64,000 nt of DNA from Paraburkholderia edwinii (GCF_019428685.1 NZ_CP080096.1:1364001-1428000); one strand, 5' to 3'; positions 7,665 to 17,716 are shown, counted from the stretch's first letter. Notes: generated by a model from the letters alone, not told the origin. Numbers and translations are program-made.

Positions 7665-8987
7665 ATGCAGGCGCAGTCCAGATCCGAACCGTGGGCAAGA
7701 ACGATCTTCCGCGTCACGAGCGGAAACTTTCTGGAGATGTACGACTTCTCCGTCTACGGCTTTTACGCGGTGTCCATTGCGCACGCACTGTTTCCGCGCG
7801 GTAACGAATTCGTTTCGCTGTTGCTGTCGCTCGCTACCTTCGGCGTCGGTTTTCTGATGCGGCCCATCGGCGCGCTCGTACTCGGCGGATATATCGATCG
7901 CAAAGGACGGCGCAAGGGTTTGTTGCTGACGCTCGGTCTCATGTCGATCGGCATGCTGATGATTACCTGCGTGCCCGGTTACTCGACGATCGGCATCGCG
8001 GCGCCGATCATCGTGGTGTGCGGACGCCTGTTGCAAGGCTTTTCCGCCGGCGCGGAACTGGGTGGAGTGTCGGTCTATCTCGCCGAGATCGCGCCGCCGA
8101 AGCGCCGCGGGTTCTTCGTCAGCTGGCAGTCTGCTAGCCAGCAACTGGCAGTTGTTTTCGCGGCCGTGCTCGGTGTTGCGCTTAGATGGCAGTTGTCGCC
8201 GGAGCAAATGGATTCGTGGGGCTGGCGCATTCCGTTCGTGATCGGCTGCCTGATCATTCCGGTGCTGTTCTCGATGCGCCGCCGTTTACGCGAGACCGAA
8301 GCATTCGAGGCGCGCAAAACGACGCCTTCGCCGCGGCAGATCGTTCAATCGCTGCGCGATCATCGCCGCACGATCGGCGGCGCGGTCATGCTGGTTACGA
8401 TGACCGCGGTGATGTTCAACCTGATCACCGCCTATACGCCGACGTACGGGCAGAGCGTGCTGAAGCTGCCCGCGATGGATACGTTCCTCGTGACGATGGC
8501 AGTCGGCCTGACAAACTTCGCGATGCTACCGATTATCGGCGCGCTGTCCGACAAGATCGGCCGCCGCGCCGTGCTGACCGCATGTGCGGCGCTCGTTATC
8601 CTTACCGCTTATCCGGCGATGTACTGGCTCGTGCAGGCGCCGAGCTTCGCACGGCTGATGACTGTCGAAGTCTGGTATGCCCTGATCTACGGCTCGTATC
8701 AGGGCGGCATGGTCGTTGCGCTGACCGAGATCATGCCGGCCCATATTCGCAGCACCGGGTTTTCGTTAGTGTGGAGCGTTGCGCAGGCGGTGTTCGGCGG
8801 TTTCACACCGGTCATCTGCACGATGCTGATTCATGTGAGCGGAAACAACGCGGTGCCGGCGGTGTGGCTCAGTTGCGCGGCGGCGGTTGCACTGATTGCA
8901 ACGTTCAGGATGTTTCCGAAAGCCGTGGAAGCGCACGATACGCCCGGCGTGAGCTTTGAAGAGGGGCTGTCGCAACATCATTCGTAA
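7665..8987 (+). CDS. MFS transporter, metabolite:H+ symporter (MHS) type, probably for tri/dicarboxylates
   Basis: A 440-residue inner-membrane protein with about 12 hydrophobic segments. MHS-family marks are visible: GNFLEMYDFSVYGFYA at the first helix, the loop 2-3 motif GGYIDRKGRRKGLLLTL, and GRLLQGFSAGAELGG in helix 4-5. This pattern is closest to citrate/tricarballylate proton symporters, so import of a carboxylate is inferred and the substrate is not proven. The start at 7665 has a strong AGGGGAGG site; an upstream in-frame start at 7539 would precede that site. The nearest regulator, the LysR gene at 9031-9924, lies convergent to it and appears to belong with the dioxygenase gene instead. 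Confidence 0.85.
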   Translation: MQAQSRSEPWARTIFRVTSGNFLEMYDFSVYGFYAVSIAHALFPRGNEFVSLLLSLATFGVGFLMRPIGALVLGGYIDRKGRRKGLLLTLGLMSIGMLMITCVPGYSTIGIAAPIIVVCGRLLQGFSAGAELGGVSVYLAEIAPPKRRGFFVSWQSASQQLAVVFAAVLGVALRWQLSPEQMDSWGWRIPFVIGCLIIPVLFSMRRRLRETEAFEARKTTPSPRQIVQSLRDHRRTIGGAVMLVTMTAVMFNLITAYTPTYGQSVLKLPAMDTFLVTMAVGLTNFAMLPIIGALSDKIGRRAVLTACAALVILTAYPAMYWLVQAPSFARLMTVEVWYALIYGSYQGGMVVALTEIMPAHIRSTGFSLVWSVAQAVFGGFTPVICTMLIHVSGNNAVPAVWLSCAAAVALIATFRMFPKAVEAHDTPGVSFEEGLSQHHS

Positions 8988-9030
8988 GTACTACGCGCGG
9001 TCGTTATGCGATTGCGCGCGCACCAGACGC

Positions 9031-9924
9031 TTATCGGCCACGATTGGCAAACTCGCTGATTTCCGTAGCCAATGCGGCGGTCGCGCTCGTGAGCGGATTG
9101 GGCGTGCTCGTGCGGTATAGCGCGACGAATTCGACAGGCTTGATATCGGGCGTGGTGTCGAGCACGGTCAGCATACCCGCTGCGATTTCCGCAGCGTACG
9201 AGCGGCGCGGAAGCAGACTCACGCCCAGCCCCGCCAGCGTCAGGTCGCCGAGCACGCGCACCGTATTGCACGAAATGACAGGTTTATATTCGGCGCCGCC
9301 TTCGCGGAACCAGCGCTCGATCACAGGCGCGTGATGCGATTGCGACGACAGGCCGAGAACCGGCCATCGCGCGAGATCGACCGGCGTCATACGTTCGGTC
9401 GGCACGTTAAGCGCGCTCGGGGCGATCCAGACGAATTCATCGTATCCGAGCGGAACCGATGAGGTGCCCGCTTCGTCGATCGGCCCCGTGACGATCGCGA
9501 GTTCGATTTCACCGTCGCGCAGTTTATCGACGAGCGCTGCCGTTAGCGCGATATCGAGCACGACCGTGACGCCCGGGTAGCGATCGCGTACCGCGGCCAT
9601 CAGTTTCGGCAGCCACGTTTGCGCGACGAGGCCCACTACGCCCATTCTGATCGTGCCGGTCAGGGCCTGCGCATCGCCGATCTGATGTCGCACGCGTGCG
9701 GCCAGCGCGACGATTTCCTGGGCTGGTTTTAGCAGCTCCTGGCCCTTCGGCGTGAGCCGGGCACGATGCGACGAACGATCGAACAGAGTCACGCCGAGCG
9801 AACGTTCGAGTGCGCCGATGCGCGCGGAAATGGTCGACTGGGTTGCGGAGAGCGCGTCGGCGGCGCCCGCGAAACTACCCGTTTCGACAATGCGGATCAG
9901 GGTTTCGAGCTGTCGGATATCCAT
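9031..9924 (-). CDS. LysR-family transcriptional regulator
   Basis: A 297-residue regulator with the LysR winged helix at 1-60 (RQLETLIRIVETGSFAGAADALSATQSTISARIGALE, written here as its span 4-40) and a periplasmic-binding-protein-like effector domain (about 90-290). It is transcribed divergently from the dioxygenase gene at 10060 with a 135-base shared region, the classic arrangement for a LysR activator of its neighbour. The shared region holds a palindrome at 9953-9969. The effector is unknown. Confidence 0.9.
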   Translation of the reverse strand: MDIRQLETLIRIVETGSFAGAADALSATQSTISARIGALERSLGVTLFDRSSHRARLTPKGQELLKPAQEIVALAARVRHQIGDAQALTGTIRMGVVGLVAQTWLPKLMAAVRDRYPGVTVVLDIALTAALVDKLRDGEIELAIVTGPIDEAGTSSVPLGYDEFVWIAPSALNVPTERMTPVDLARWPVLGLSSQSHHAPVIERWFREGGAEYKPVISCNTVRVLGDLTLAGLGVSLLPRRSYAAEIAAGMLTVLDTTPDIKPVEFVALYRTSTPNPLTSATAALATEISEFANRGR

Positions 9925-9952
9925 AGGCGGAAGGTGTGGAGTTCGTAGCGTT

Positions 9953-9969
9953 CATCGAGTTTTTCGATG
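9953..9969. promoter_or_regulatory. Candidate LysR operator
   Basis: An interrupted palindrome CATCGA-N5-TCGATG lies between the divergent LysR and dioxygenase genes, about 90 bases before the dioxygenase start, where LysR activators usually bind. Confidence 0.45.
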
Positions 9970-10059
9970 TGGCCTGATCGAAATATATCGCTATTCGGCG
10001 GCACGCAAAAACCCTAGAGTTTCCATGCCGTACAGACAACTTCGTAGAGGAGCGGGTGG

Positions 10060-11097
10060 ATGGACCAGAGGGTGAACCATAACGTGGCCCGCGGCGTGTC
10101 GATACTCGAAGAGGGGACCGCGCCGGGCAAAAAGGACATCAGAACGACGCCGTTTAACGGCCCGATCGCATGGACCGGCGAAAGCCTCGATCCGAACGAC
10201 GGCATGATCGGCATCGACGCCGAATGCCTGCGCGAACTCGACGGGCTCGTCGAGATCTTGAATGCGAATCCGATGCAGACCGCGCTGCTCGACGCGGCGG
10301 AATTCGATCTGCCGGCGTGCCGGCGGATGATGCAGCACGCGAAGGAGACGCTCGAAGCGGGCCCCGGCTTCGTGATTATCGACAAGCTGCCGGTGAAAGA
10401 ATACGGCGTACAGGCATCGCAAGCCGTGTACTGGATTCTGTCGCAGCTCGTTGCAAGGCCGGTTGCGCAGAGCTGGGACGGCAAGATGATCTACGACGTG
10501 ACCGATCTTGGCAAGCCGCCTGGCAATGGCGTGCGCCCCGATATTACGAATGCCGAACAGAATTTCCACACCGACAACAGCTACAACCTGTATCCGCCCG
10601 ACTACGTTGCATTGCTGTGTCTGCAACCTGCGATGGAAGGCGGCGTGAGCAGCATCGTCAGCTTCTATACGGTGTACAACGAAATGCTCAAGCGCAGTCC
10701 GCATCTGTTGTCGCGGCTTTATCAGCCTTATCTGTTCGATCGCCAGCGCGAACATGCGCCCGGCGACGCACCGGTGATCAGCCATCCGCTGTTTCAGGCC
10801 GACGGCGAGCACCTGCTTTGCCGTCTCTCGCATCGTCACGTCGTGAACGGTTATGCAATGGCCGGCGTGGCGATGGACGAGGAAACGTCGGAAGCGCTCG
10901 AAGTGCTCGAACAGACGATGCGCGAGCCGCAGCTGTGCAGGGAGTTTTTCTTCGAGCCGGGGCAGATCCAGATTGTCGATAACAAGCGCTGCGGACACCG
11001 CCGCACCGCATTCGTCGATTATCCGGAGCCCGAACGCAAGCGGCATCTCGTGCGTTTGTGGCTGCGTGATGAAGGCCGCCGCTTTTATAACGGGTGA
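10060..11097 (+). CDS. TauD/TfdA-type Fe(II)/2-oxoglutarate-dependent dioxygenase
   Basis: A 345-residue cytoplasmic oxygenase. The iron ligands are visible as His170-x-Asp172 (NFHTDNS) and distal His313 (RCGHRRTAF), with a C-terminal arginine in the strand KRHLVRLWLR that would bind the 2-oxoglutarate carboxylate. The family oxidises unactivated C-H bonds, often cleaving taurine, aryloxyacids, quaternary amines or similar. The substrate here is not predictable. It is divergent from a LysR regulator and followed by a strong terminator, so it is a single-gene transcript. The spacing of the two iron-ligand motifs (about 140 residues) is normal for the family. Confidence 0.85.
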   Translation: MDQRVNHNVARGVSILEEGTAPGKKDIRTTPFNGPIAWTGESLDPNDGMIGIDAECLRELDGLVEILNANPMQTALLDAAEFDLPACRRMMQHAKETLEAGPGFVIIDKLPVKEYGVQASQAVYWILSQLVARPVAQSWDGKMIYDVTDLGKPPGNGVRPDITNAEQNFHTDNSYNLYPPDYVALLCLQPAMEGGVSSIVSFYTVYNEMLKRSPHLLSRLYQPYLFDRQREHAPGDAPVISHPLFQADGEHLLCRLSHRHVVNGYAMAGVAMDEETSEALEVLEQTMREPQLCREFFFEPGQIQIVDNKRCGHRRTAFVDYPEPERKRHLVRLWLRDEGRRFYNG

Positions 11098-11134
11098 AAG
11101 CAGTGGGCCAGCCGTGAGAGGTAACGTTGGATAG

Positions 11135-11166
11135 AAAAGGGGAATCTCGCGATTCCCCTTTTTTTT
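11135..11166. terminator. Bidirectional intrinsic terminator
   Basis: The stem AAAAGGGGAAT/ATTCCCCTTTT is followed by more Ts on the plus strand and preceded by an A-rich stretch, so it can work in both directions. It lies between the convergent dioxygenase (ends 11097) and chemoreceptor (ends 11212). Confidence 0.8.
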
Positions 11167-11211
11167 GTGCTTGCAAAGCTTCGATGCGGCTTAAGCTTTG
11201 AGTCATGTATC

Positions 11212-12774
11212 TTAGGCCGCCGTCAATGCTCCGCTTCCCACGCGAAACACGTTGACCGCTTCTCTCAAACTGCGCGCCTGTTCTTCCATCGATTGTGCAG
11301 CGGCGGCGGCCTGTTCGACCATCGCGGCGTTTTGCTGCGTCGTTTCATCCATCTGCGCGATGGCGATGTTGACCTGCTCGATACCCTGCGTCTGTTCCGA
11401 CGACGCGGCCGAGATTTCGCCGATGATGTCCGTCACATGCCGCACCGCTTTCATGATCGAGTCGATGGTTTCGCCCGCGCGTTCAGCAAGACCGCGGCCC
11501 GATTCGATTTCCTGCACCGACGCTTCGATCAGCGCCTTGATTTCTTTCGCGGCGTCCGCGCTGCGCTGCGCGAGGCTGCGCACTTCACCGGCGACCACCG
11601 CGAAGCCGCGGCCGTCCTCGCCGGCGCGCGCGGCTTCCACGGCGGCATTGAGCGCGAGAATATTCGTCTGGAACGCAATGCCTTCGATTACCGAAATGAT
11701 TTCGACGATACGCGTCGAACTCGATGCAATGCTTTGCATGCGGTCCACGACCTGATGCACGACTTCGCCGCCTTCGCCTGCGATATGCGAGGCGTTCGCG
11801 GCCATCTGGTTCGCTTGCCGCGCATTGTCCGCATTCTGTTTGACCGTGGCGGTGAGCTGTTCCATGCTGGCCGCCGTCTCGCTTAGCGAACTGGCCTGTT
11901 CCTCGGTGCGCGAAGACAGGTCCTGATTGCCGGCAGAAATCTGCTGCGCAGCCACTGTAATCGTTTCGGCGCCGCCGCGGATGCGCGCGATCGTATCGAT
12001 CAGCCGTTGCTGCATGTTATGCAGCGCGAACAGCATGCTTTGCTTATCGTTGGCGCGCAGGTTCAGCGCGCTCGTCAGGTCGCCGCTCGCAATCGTTTCC
12101 GCGATTTCGACTGCATACGACGGCTCGCCGCCGAGGCTGCGCTCCACGTTGCGGATGATCATCACCATCGCAAGCGAGATCAGGCCGCCGACCACGAGCA
12201 CGACGATCAGGTAGTTACGCAGGTTTGCGTAGAACGCGCTGTCGATGTCGTTCACGTAGACGCCGGAAGTCAGATACAAGTCCCACGGTGCAAAGCGCTT
12301 GACGAACGCGATCTTGGTCGCAATGCCGTCGTTAAGCCGACCCTCATACTGAACGAAGCCTTGGCCTTTTTCCTGCGCAAGCTTGATCATCTCAAGCCAG
12401 AACAGCTTGCCGTTGGGATCCTTGTAGTTGGTCACATCGCGATTGCGCATGTCGGCAAGCACCGGATGCATGATCACCGTCGGATGCGAATCGCAGATGA
12501 TGATGTAGCCGTTATTCGGGTAGCGCATCGCACTGATTCGGGCGAGGGCTTCCGCGCGTGCCTGTTCGACCGGCATTTTGTGTTCGTCGGCGAGTTTCGC
12601 GTACTGGTCCGCTACGCCGTACGCGGCTTCGACGACGTTTTGCACCGCCCCTTGCCGTTCCAGAAGCATCGTATTGCGTGATTCGCGTGCGGCCCAACCG
12701 CCCAGGATGAGGAGACCCAACCAGGTTACGACGAGCGCCATCCATAATTTTGTGTTTACGCTGAGACGGCTCAA
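11212..12774 (-). CDS. Methyl-accepting chemotaxis protein with a single-Cache sensor
   Basis: About 520 residues: first membrane helix near 10-30, an extracytoplasmic single Cache domain (about 35-185, with [20 protein letters not shown] typical of sCache_2), second helix (about 190-212), a HAMP region, and the long helical signalling domain. The signalling tip [22 protein letters not shown], given here as its span near residues 360-382, contains the invariant chemoreceptor hairpin. It would bind a small ligand outside the inner membrane and control CheA. No C-terminal NWETF-type tether is present (it ends [12 protein letters not shown]). The TTG at 12774 is chosen because AAGGAG lies six bases before it. 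No ATG is available upstream. sCache_2 receptors often sense short organic acids, so ligand inference is weak. Confidence 0.88.
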   Translation of the reverse strand: MSRLSVNTKLWMALVVTWLGLLILGGWAARESRNTMLLERQGAVQNVVEAAYGVADQYAKLADEHKMPVEQARAEALARISAMRYPNNGYIIICDSHPTVIMHPVLADMRNRDVTNYKDPNGKLFWLEMIKLAQEKGQGFVQYEGRLNDGIATKIAFVKRFAPWDLYLTSGVYVNDIDSAFYANLRNYLIVVLVVGGLISLAMVMIIRNVERSLGGEPSYAVEIAETIASGDLTSALNLRANDKQSMLFALHNMQQRLIDTIARIRGGAETITVAAQQISAGNQDLSSRTEEQASSLSETAASMEQLTATVKQNADNARQANQMAANASHIAGEGGEVVHQVVDRMQSIASSSTRIVEIISVIEGIAFQTNILALNAAVEAARAGEDGRGFAVVAGEVRSLAQRSADAAKEIKALIEASVQEIESGRGLAERAGETIDSIMKAVRHVTDIIGEISAASSEQTQGIEQVNIAIAQMDETTQQNAAMVEQAAAAAQSMEEQARSLREAVNVFRVGSGALTAA

Positions 12775-13451
12775 TTGCAACTCCTTGAGAGGCACGCATT
12801 TAAAGCGTGAGGTGAAAATCAAAGTCGTTCTTTTCAGCTAACGGAGGGAAGGGCGAGGTAATGAATAAGGGTTAACGCTTATTCGGTGATGTTTATCTCG
12901 ATGTCTGACTTTTAATTGTCATTTTGGGCAAATCGATTGGCTCGAATTCCTGAATGTCAGGAATCGCATGGTTTTTTTTTGCGACCGGCACGGATGGCGA
13001 TGGCGCGGTTTATCTTCCGCGGGCGTGACGAAGCATCGCAGGGGCCTTCCGATTTCGGGACACCCCGTCGTTTTGTAGCGGTTTGCGTGGGCTTCGGAAT
13101 TGTTTCGTGAAACGAGATTCTGAAATGTCGGCGAAAGCTCATGTCGAGCCCAGTCGGTTGCTCGTCAGTCCGCGTCGCGACGGGCTATGACCCTTGATCG
13201 GCGCGCCTTTCGCCCGAATTGTGCAGGGCCCGTACCTGCCAGGCCGCACTCGCCCGACTTTGTTGGTATCGCACGGGCATCGACGGCAACCGCTCGTGTA
13301 ACCAATAAGAAACGCTTTGACAAGTTACATCACGTGGCTATCATGAACTTCACAGGTTGACCTGATTGCGTGGCTTGAGTGGTTATGTATGAAGGTCGGT
13401 TAGCGAGTTAATTCGACGTTTCGACGTTTCAACGGGTGATAGGAGAGTGAA
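12775..13451. promoter_or_regulatory. Non-coding region with a sigma-70 promoter for the MDR gene
   Basis: No gene is seen in this roughly 680-base region. A good promoter is visible: TTGACA at 13317-13322 and TATCAT at 13339-13344 with a 16-base spacer, directed towards the gene at 13452. The rest shows no clear structure. Confidence 0.55.
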
Positions 13452-14429
13452 GTGAAGGCGATCGTTCTGAATGGTTTTGGTGGTCTGGAAGCGCTGGTGT
13501 ACAAGGACATTCCGAAGCCCGAGCCTGAGAAAGGAACCGTCGTTATCAGGATCAAGGCGTTCGGCATCAACCATGCCGAGATGCATATGCGCCGCGGCGA
13601 ATGGGCGGAAGCGGCGCCGGTCAGTGGGATCGAATGTGTGGGTATTGTGGAGTCGTGCCCCGGCGGCGAGTTCGCGGTAGGTGCGAAGGTCGCGACAATG
13701 ATGGGTGGGCTTGGCCGTACGGTCAACGGCAGCTACGCGGAGTACACGCGGGCACGGGTGAGCAATGTGACGCCGATCGAATCGAACCTGTCGTGGGCTG
13801 AGCTTGCTGCGATTCCGCAGTCGTATGCCACGTCGTGGACCACGTTATTTCGCAATCTGAAGATTCAGCGCGGGCAGACAATTGTGATTCGCGGCGCGTC
13901 GTCGGCGCTTGGTATCGCCGCAGTCAACCTTGCGGTCAATGCGGGTGTAAAGGTGATCGGCACGACGTCGAAGGAGTCGAGCTTCGAACAACTGAAGGCC
14001 CATGGCGTGAGCCGTTGCGAACTCGAACGGCCGGATCTGTCGAAACATATCGCGGAGCGCAAGCAGATCGACGCCGTGCTCGATCTGGTCGGCAACAGCA
14101 CGATGCTCGATTCGCTGAATATGGTGCGCCGCGACGGCAAAGTGTGTCTGGCCGGCTGGCTCGGCGGGCTTGCGCCGATTGCCGATTTCAATCCGCTGCT
14201 GCAAATGCCGAGCGGCGTCGATCTGACTTTCTTCGGCAGCTTTGTGTTCGGCGAGCCCGGTTTTCCGTTTTCGGAAGTGCCGCTGCAAGCGATCGCGGCC
14301 GATATCGAGGCGGGGAAATTTTCGGCCAAGCCATGGCGCGTGTTCCGCTTCGACGAAGTGCCGGAGACGCACCGGATCATGGAAGCCGGCGAGGCACGGG
14401 GCAAGATGGTCGTAGTGCACGACGAGTGA
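13452..14429 (+). CDS. Zinc-free medium-chain dehydrogenase/reductase (quinone-oxidoreductase-like)
   Basis: A 325-residue NAD(P)H-dependent oxidoreductase of the MDR superfamily. It has the GroES-like N-terminal domain (GINHAEMHMRRGEW) and a Rossmann domain with a variant nucleotide loop (VIRGASSALGIAAVNLAV). The Cys/His residues that bind catalytic and structural zinc in alcohol dehydrogenases are missing, which places it with quinone or enoyl reductases. The start is a GTG at 13452 with AGGAG six bases upstream. It stands alone between a chemoreceptor and a LysR gene that is transcribed towards it, so its substrate is unknown. Confidence 0.85.
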   Translation: MKAIVLNGFGGLEALVYKDIPKPEPEKGTVVIRIKAFGINHAEMHMRRGEWAEAAPVSGIECVGIVESCPGGEFAVGAKVATMMGGLGRTVNGSYAEYTRARVSNVTPIESNLSWAELAAIPQSYATSWTTLFRNLKIQRGQTIVIRGASSALGIAAVNLAVNAGVKVIGTTSKESSFEQLKAHGVSRCELERPDLSKHIAERKQIDAVLDLVGNSTMLDSLNMVRRDGKVCLAGWLGGLAPIADFNPLLQMPSGVDLTFFGSFVFGEPGFPFSEVPLQAIAADIEAGKFSAKPWRVFRFDEVPETHRIMEAGEARGKMVVVHDE

Positions 14430-14444
14430 TCGGCGCGCCGGTTG

Positions 14445-15335
14445 CTAGCGCCGGTGATGCGCCTCCAGCAGCAGCTCGAGGAACATCTCGGCGCTGCGCG
14501 TGAGCGGCCGCGCTTCTTCGACGATCGCGCAAAAGGGCATCGGATAGGATGGCGAATCAGGCAGCACGTCGAATTCGTAGCGCGGCGAGAGCCGCGCCGC
14601 GTAGTGTTCGGGCAACAAACCCACCGATTGACCAGACGCGACCATCATCGCGATCGCTTCCAGACCGCTTGCCTCCATGCCTTGCCTGAATCCGTGATTC
14701 ACAAGGGCGTCTTCAACGAACGGATGCGGCCGGTACGCGAGCGGCAACGCACGCGTGTCGCCGCCTGCACGAATCTCGCCGACGGCGGCCGGACAATAGA
14801 ACACGCGATGCGTCTCCGTGAACAGCGGGTAATGGCGAAACGTACGCATTTGCCGGTACGCACCGCGAATTGCGATCTGCACACGCCGCTCGGCCAGTGC
14901 GGCACCAAGATCGCTGAAGGTCATCACCGACAACGACGGCCGCACGAGTGGCGCAACGCGCTGCAACTCGGCGAGCGCCTCGGGAATATGGCAATTCTCA
15001 TGAGTCAGCACGTGCTCGGAGGTGCCGAGCAGCAGCGGCCCCGATAGCACGCCGCGCACGGCATCGACTTCGGGCTTGATGCGCTCTAGCGATTCGAGGG
15101 CCTGCAACGCGACGCGCAGCGCGACCGTGCCGCTTTCCGTCAGCTGGAAGCCGCCTGGCCCGCGCTCGCATAGCTTGACGCCCAGGCGCGCTTCGACGTC
15201 GTTGATGTGTCGGCTGATCGACGCTTTCGACATAGCCAGCGCGCGTTCGGCCGCGCTGAATCCACTGGCCTGCGCGGCGGCGCAAAACACGCGAAGCGAG
15301 CGCAAGTCACGCTCGGTCAGGTCCATCTTCTTCAT
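14445..15335 (-). CDS. LysR-family transcriptional regulator
   Basis: A 296-residue LysR protein: helix-turn-helix at about 8-66 (SMSKASISRHINDVE-type recognition helix, with RALAMSKASISRHIND visible) and an effector domain to the C-terminus. It is divergent from the importer and ureohydrolase operon starting at 15458 with 122 bases between them, so it is probably that operon's regulator. The coinducer may be the imported guanidino compound or amino acid, which is an inference. Confidence 0.88.
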   Translation of the reverse strand: MKKMDLTERDLRSLRVFCAAAQASGFSAAERALAMSKASISRHINDVEARLGVKLCERGPGGFQLTESGTVALRVALQALESLERIKPEVDAVRGVLSGPLLLGTSEHVLTHENCHIPEALAELQRVAPLVRPSLSVMTFSDLGAALAERRVQIAIRGAYRQMRTFRHYPLFTETHRVFYCPAAVGEIRAGGDTRALPLAYRPHPFVEDALVNHGFRQGMEASGLEAIAMMVASGQSVGLLPEHYAARLSPRYEFDVLPDSPSYPMPFCAIVEEARPLTRSAEMFLELLLEAHHRR

Positions 15336-15388
15336 TGCGCAGGGACGCGAAAGGTTTTGGTTTTCGGAACCATAGCAGCGAAAAAATG

Positions 15389-15400
15389 GTTTTCCAAAAC
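15389..15400. promoter_or_regulatory. Candidate LysR-binding inverted repeat
   Basis: GTTTT-CC-AAAAC lies within an AT-rich stretch (15355-15410) between the divergent LysR and substrate-binding-protein genes. Confidence 0.35.
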
Positions 15401-15457
15401 ATTTTTGACTGCCTACATTGGGTTCACCAACGATCCGCCACGACCTCGGGGAACACC

Positions 15458-16306
15458 ATGCTCTCGCTCGACCGACGCAAATTTCTGACCGTAGCGGGCG
15501 GTGTGTCGCTCGCGCTCGTCTTGCCGTCTTTCGCCTTCGCCGAGGGTGGCACGCTCGACGATATCCGCAAGCGGGGCAAGTTGACCGTGGGCACGGAGGC
15601 TGCCTACGAACCTTTCGAGTTCGTCGAGAACGGCCAGGTGGTCGGCTATGGCCACGATATCCTCGAGTACATGGCGGGCAAGCTCGGCGTGTCGCTCAAT
15701 CAGGTCAACCTGCCGTTCCAGGGCTTGCTGCCGGGCCTGATGGCGCACAAGTTCGACTTTGTCGCGACGAGCGTCGGCATCAATGCGGAACGCGCGAGGC
15801 GCTTTGCCTTTTCGGAGCCGGTCGGTGTCGTGGATACCGTGCTTGTCGTGCGCTCGAACGACACGCACATCAACAAGGCCGACGATGTCGCAGGGCATGT
15901 GGTCGGCACGCAGATGGGCTCGTCGTCGCAGCCTGTCGCGCAGGCATTCGATACACAACTGAAAGCGAAGGGCGCGGGCTACGCGGATATGAAACTGTTT
16001 CAGGCCTATCCGGACGTGATGGTCGCGCTGTCGAATAAAACGCTCGATGTCGGCATCATGCCGTCGAATATTGTCGCGGTGATGATGAAGCGCGAGCCCG
16101 GCCAGTATCGCGTGATTGGCAAGATCGGCGAGCCAAAGATGCTCGCCTGGGTCGCGCATCCGCAGGACAAGGAAGTTCGCGCGTTTATCAATACGTCGCT
16201 GAACCAGCTCGAGCAGAATGGCCAGCTCGCGCAGATGCAGAAGAAGTGGTTCGGCTACACGATGAATCTGCCGACCAGCGGTTATCTGCCTGAAGGCGCG
16301 GTCTAA
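15458..16306 (+). CDS. Polar amino-acid-type ABC transporter substrate-binding protein
   Basis: A 282-residue periplasmic protein of SBP family 3 (the His/Gln/Arg-binding type). The N-terminus has a twin-arginine pattern DRRKFL followed by a hydrophobic stretch ending SFAFAEGG, so Tat export is possible. The mature start RKRGKLTVGTEAAYEPFEFVE is typical of the family (only its position, about 38-58, matters). It is the first gene of an operon with two matching permeases, a ureohydrolase and a RidA protein, which suggests it binds a cationic or guanidino amino acid. The start at 15458 is supported by the signal peptide. Confidence 0.9.
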   Translation: MLSLDRRKFLTVAGGVSLALVLPSFAFAEGGTLDDIRKRGKLTVGTEAAYEPFEFVENGQVVGYGHDILEYMAGKLGVSLNQVNLPFQGLLPGLMAHKFDFVATSVGINAERARRFAFSEPVGVVDTVLVVRSNDTHINKADDVAGHVVGTQMGSSSQPVAQAFDTQLKAKGAGYADMKLFQAYPDVMVALSNKTLDVGIMPSNIVAVMMKREPGQYRVIGKIGEPKMLAWVAHPQDKEVRAFINTSLNQLEQNGQLAQMQKKWFGYTMNLPTSGYLPEGAV

Positions 16307-16320
16307 AGCGGGTACGCAGC

Positions 16321-17004
16321 GTGTTCGGGATCAGTAAGGCACTCGCGGCGACGGTTGCGCCATTCGCTCGCGATTTCGCGCAAGGCGCGGCGACCACAGT
16401 GATAGCCAGCGTCGTCGCGTTCGCGATCGGCATCGCGATCGGCTCCTTGCTGCTGGTGCTAAGACAGCATGGCGGCCGGCTCTGCGCGGCATGCGTGGTC
16501 GTTTACGTGAGCGTGATTCGCGGCACGCCGGCGCTCATTCAGATGCTGATCGCCTACTACGTCCTGCCTGCGATGCTGAATATCTCGATCGCGCCGCTGA
16601 CAGCCGGCATTCTCGCGCTTGCCTTGAATACGGCGGCCTACGTGTCTGAAATCCTGCGCGGCGCACTCAACACGCTTGGACATGGCCAGGTGCCCGCAGC
16701 GCGCGCGCTCGGTATGAATGCGCTGCAGGTGTGGCGCTACATCGTGTTTCCACAGCTGTTCTATCGCTCGATTCCGCCGTTGACCAGCGAATTCACGATG
16801 CTGCTCAAAGCCTCTTCGCTGATGTCGATTATCGCGGTGCACGATCTTGCCACCGTCGCGCGCGACGCGACATTGCAAACGAACCTGCCGCTGCAGCTCT
16901 TTTCGCTGACGGCCGCGCTCTATTTCACCATCCTGTTCGTCGCGTCGTCGGCGTCGCGCCGGATCGAGCGGCACTTCGCGAGAGGTTTGCCTCATGGCTA
17001 TTGA
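16321..17004 (+). CDS. Amino-acid ABC transporter permease 1 (HisM/GlnP family)
   Basis: A 227-residue membrane protein with about five helices and the permease contact loop (EILRGALNTLGHGQVPAARALGM region, near residues 104-126) that docks to the ATPase. It starts with GTG at 16321, 14 bases after the binding-protein gene, and its end overlaps the next permease by 11 bases, so the two are translationally coupled. Confidence 0.88.
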   Translation: MFGISKALAATVAPFARDFAQGAATTVIASVVAFAIGIAIGSLLLVLRQHGGRLCAACVVVYVSVIRGTPALIQMLIAYYVLPAMLNISIAPLTAGILALALNTAAYVSEILRGALNTLGHGQVPAARALGMNALQVWRYIVFPQLFYRSIPPLTSEFTMLLKASSLMSIIAVHDLATVARDATLQTNLPLQLFSLTAALYFTILFVASSASRRIERHFARGLPHGY

Positions 17005-17656
17005 TCTTGCGGTCGCCGAATCGTGCGTGCCGCCGCTGCTCAAAGGGCTCGCGGTCACCGCGCAGGTCTGCGCGCTCGGCATTCCGCTCGGCATCGTGGC
17101 CGGCACGCTCGCCGCGTATTGCCGGTCGGCGCCGTGGGGCGCGCTGCGCGCGCTCGCGTTCGCCTACGTCGAGATGGTGCGCAACGTGCCGTTCCTGATT
17201 CTCGTCTACCTGGCCTTTTTCGGCTTGCCGAAGCTGGGCGTCATGCTGTCCGCGTTTGCGATTGGAGTCGCGGCGACCGCGTTCTACACGGGCGGCTACT
17301 TCTGCGAAATTCTGCGCGCGGCCTGGGCGAGCCTGCCGCGTGGGCAATGGCAGGCAGGTCTCTCGCTTGGACTCTCTGGCGTGCAGATCCAGCGCTATAT
17401 CGTGCTGCCGCAGATATTCGGATTCCTTGCACCCGCGACGACGAGCCTCACGATCATGATGTTCAAGGACTCGTCGGTGTTCTCCGTGATGAGCCTCGCG
17501 GAACTCACTTACCAGAGCAATCTGCTGACCGCGGACACCTTCGCCTATGTCGAAGTGCTCGGTACCACCGCGCTGATCTACTGGGGGTGCAGCGTGCTGC
17601 TCGACATCGCGGGCCAATGGTCCGAACGCTACGCGACACGCTATCGGCGCGTCTGA
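16994..17656 (+). CDS. Amino-acid ABC transporter permease 2 (HisQ/GlnP family)
   Basis: A 220-residue membrane protein paralogous to the preceding one, with the docking loop EILRAAWASLPRGQWQAG. It overlaps the upstream permease gene. No ATP-binding subunit is encoded in this operon: the next gene is a ureohydrolase. The pair must therefore borrow a GlnQ/HisP-type ATPase encoded elsewhere, or the gene has been lost. Confidence 0.88.
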   Translation: MAIDLAVAESCVPPLLKGLAVTAQVCALGIPLGIVAGTLAAYCRSAPWGALRALAFAYVEMVRNVPFLILVYLAFFGLPKLGVMLSAFAIGVAATAFYTGGYFCEILRAAWASLPRGQWQAGLSLGLSGVQIQRYIVLPQIFGFLAPATTSLTIMMFKDSSVFSVMSLAELTYQSNLLTADTFAYVEVLGTTALIYWGCSVLLDIAGQWSERYATRYRRV

Positions 17657-17716
17657 ACGCCGGTCGACATTCGAAGAATCCCCCTCCCGTTCCTTTTGAC
17701 ACGCTGGAGTTTCCCG

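Noticed and set aside
9990..10059. A possible second LysR operator with CGA-N6-TCG near 9979
   Set aside because: The arms are only three bases and such sites occur often by chance in this composition.
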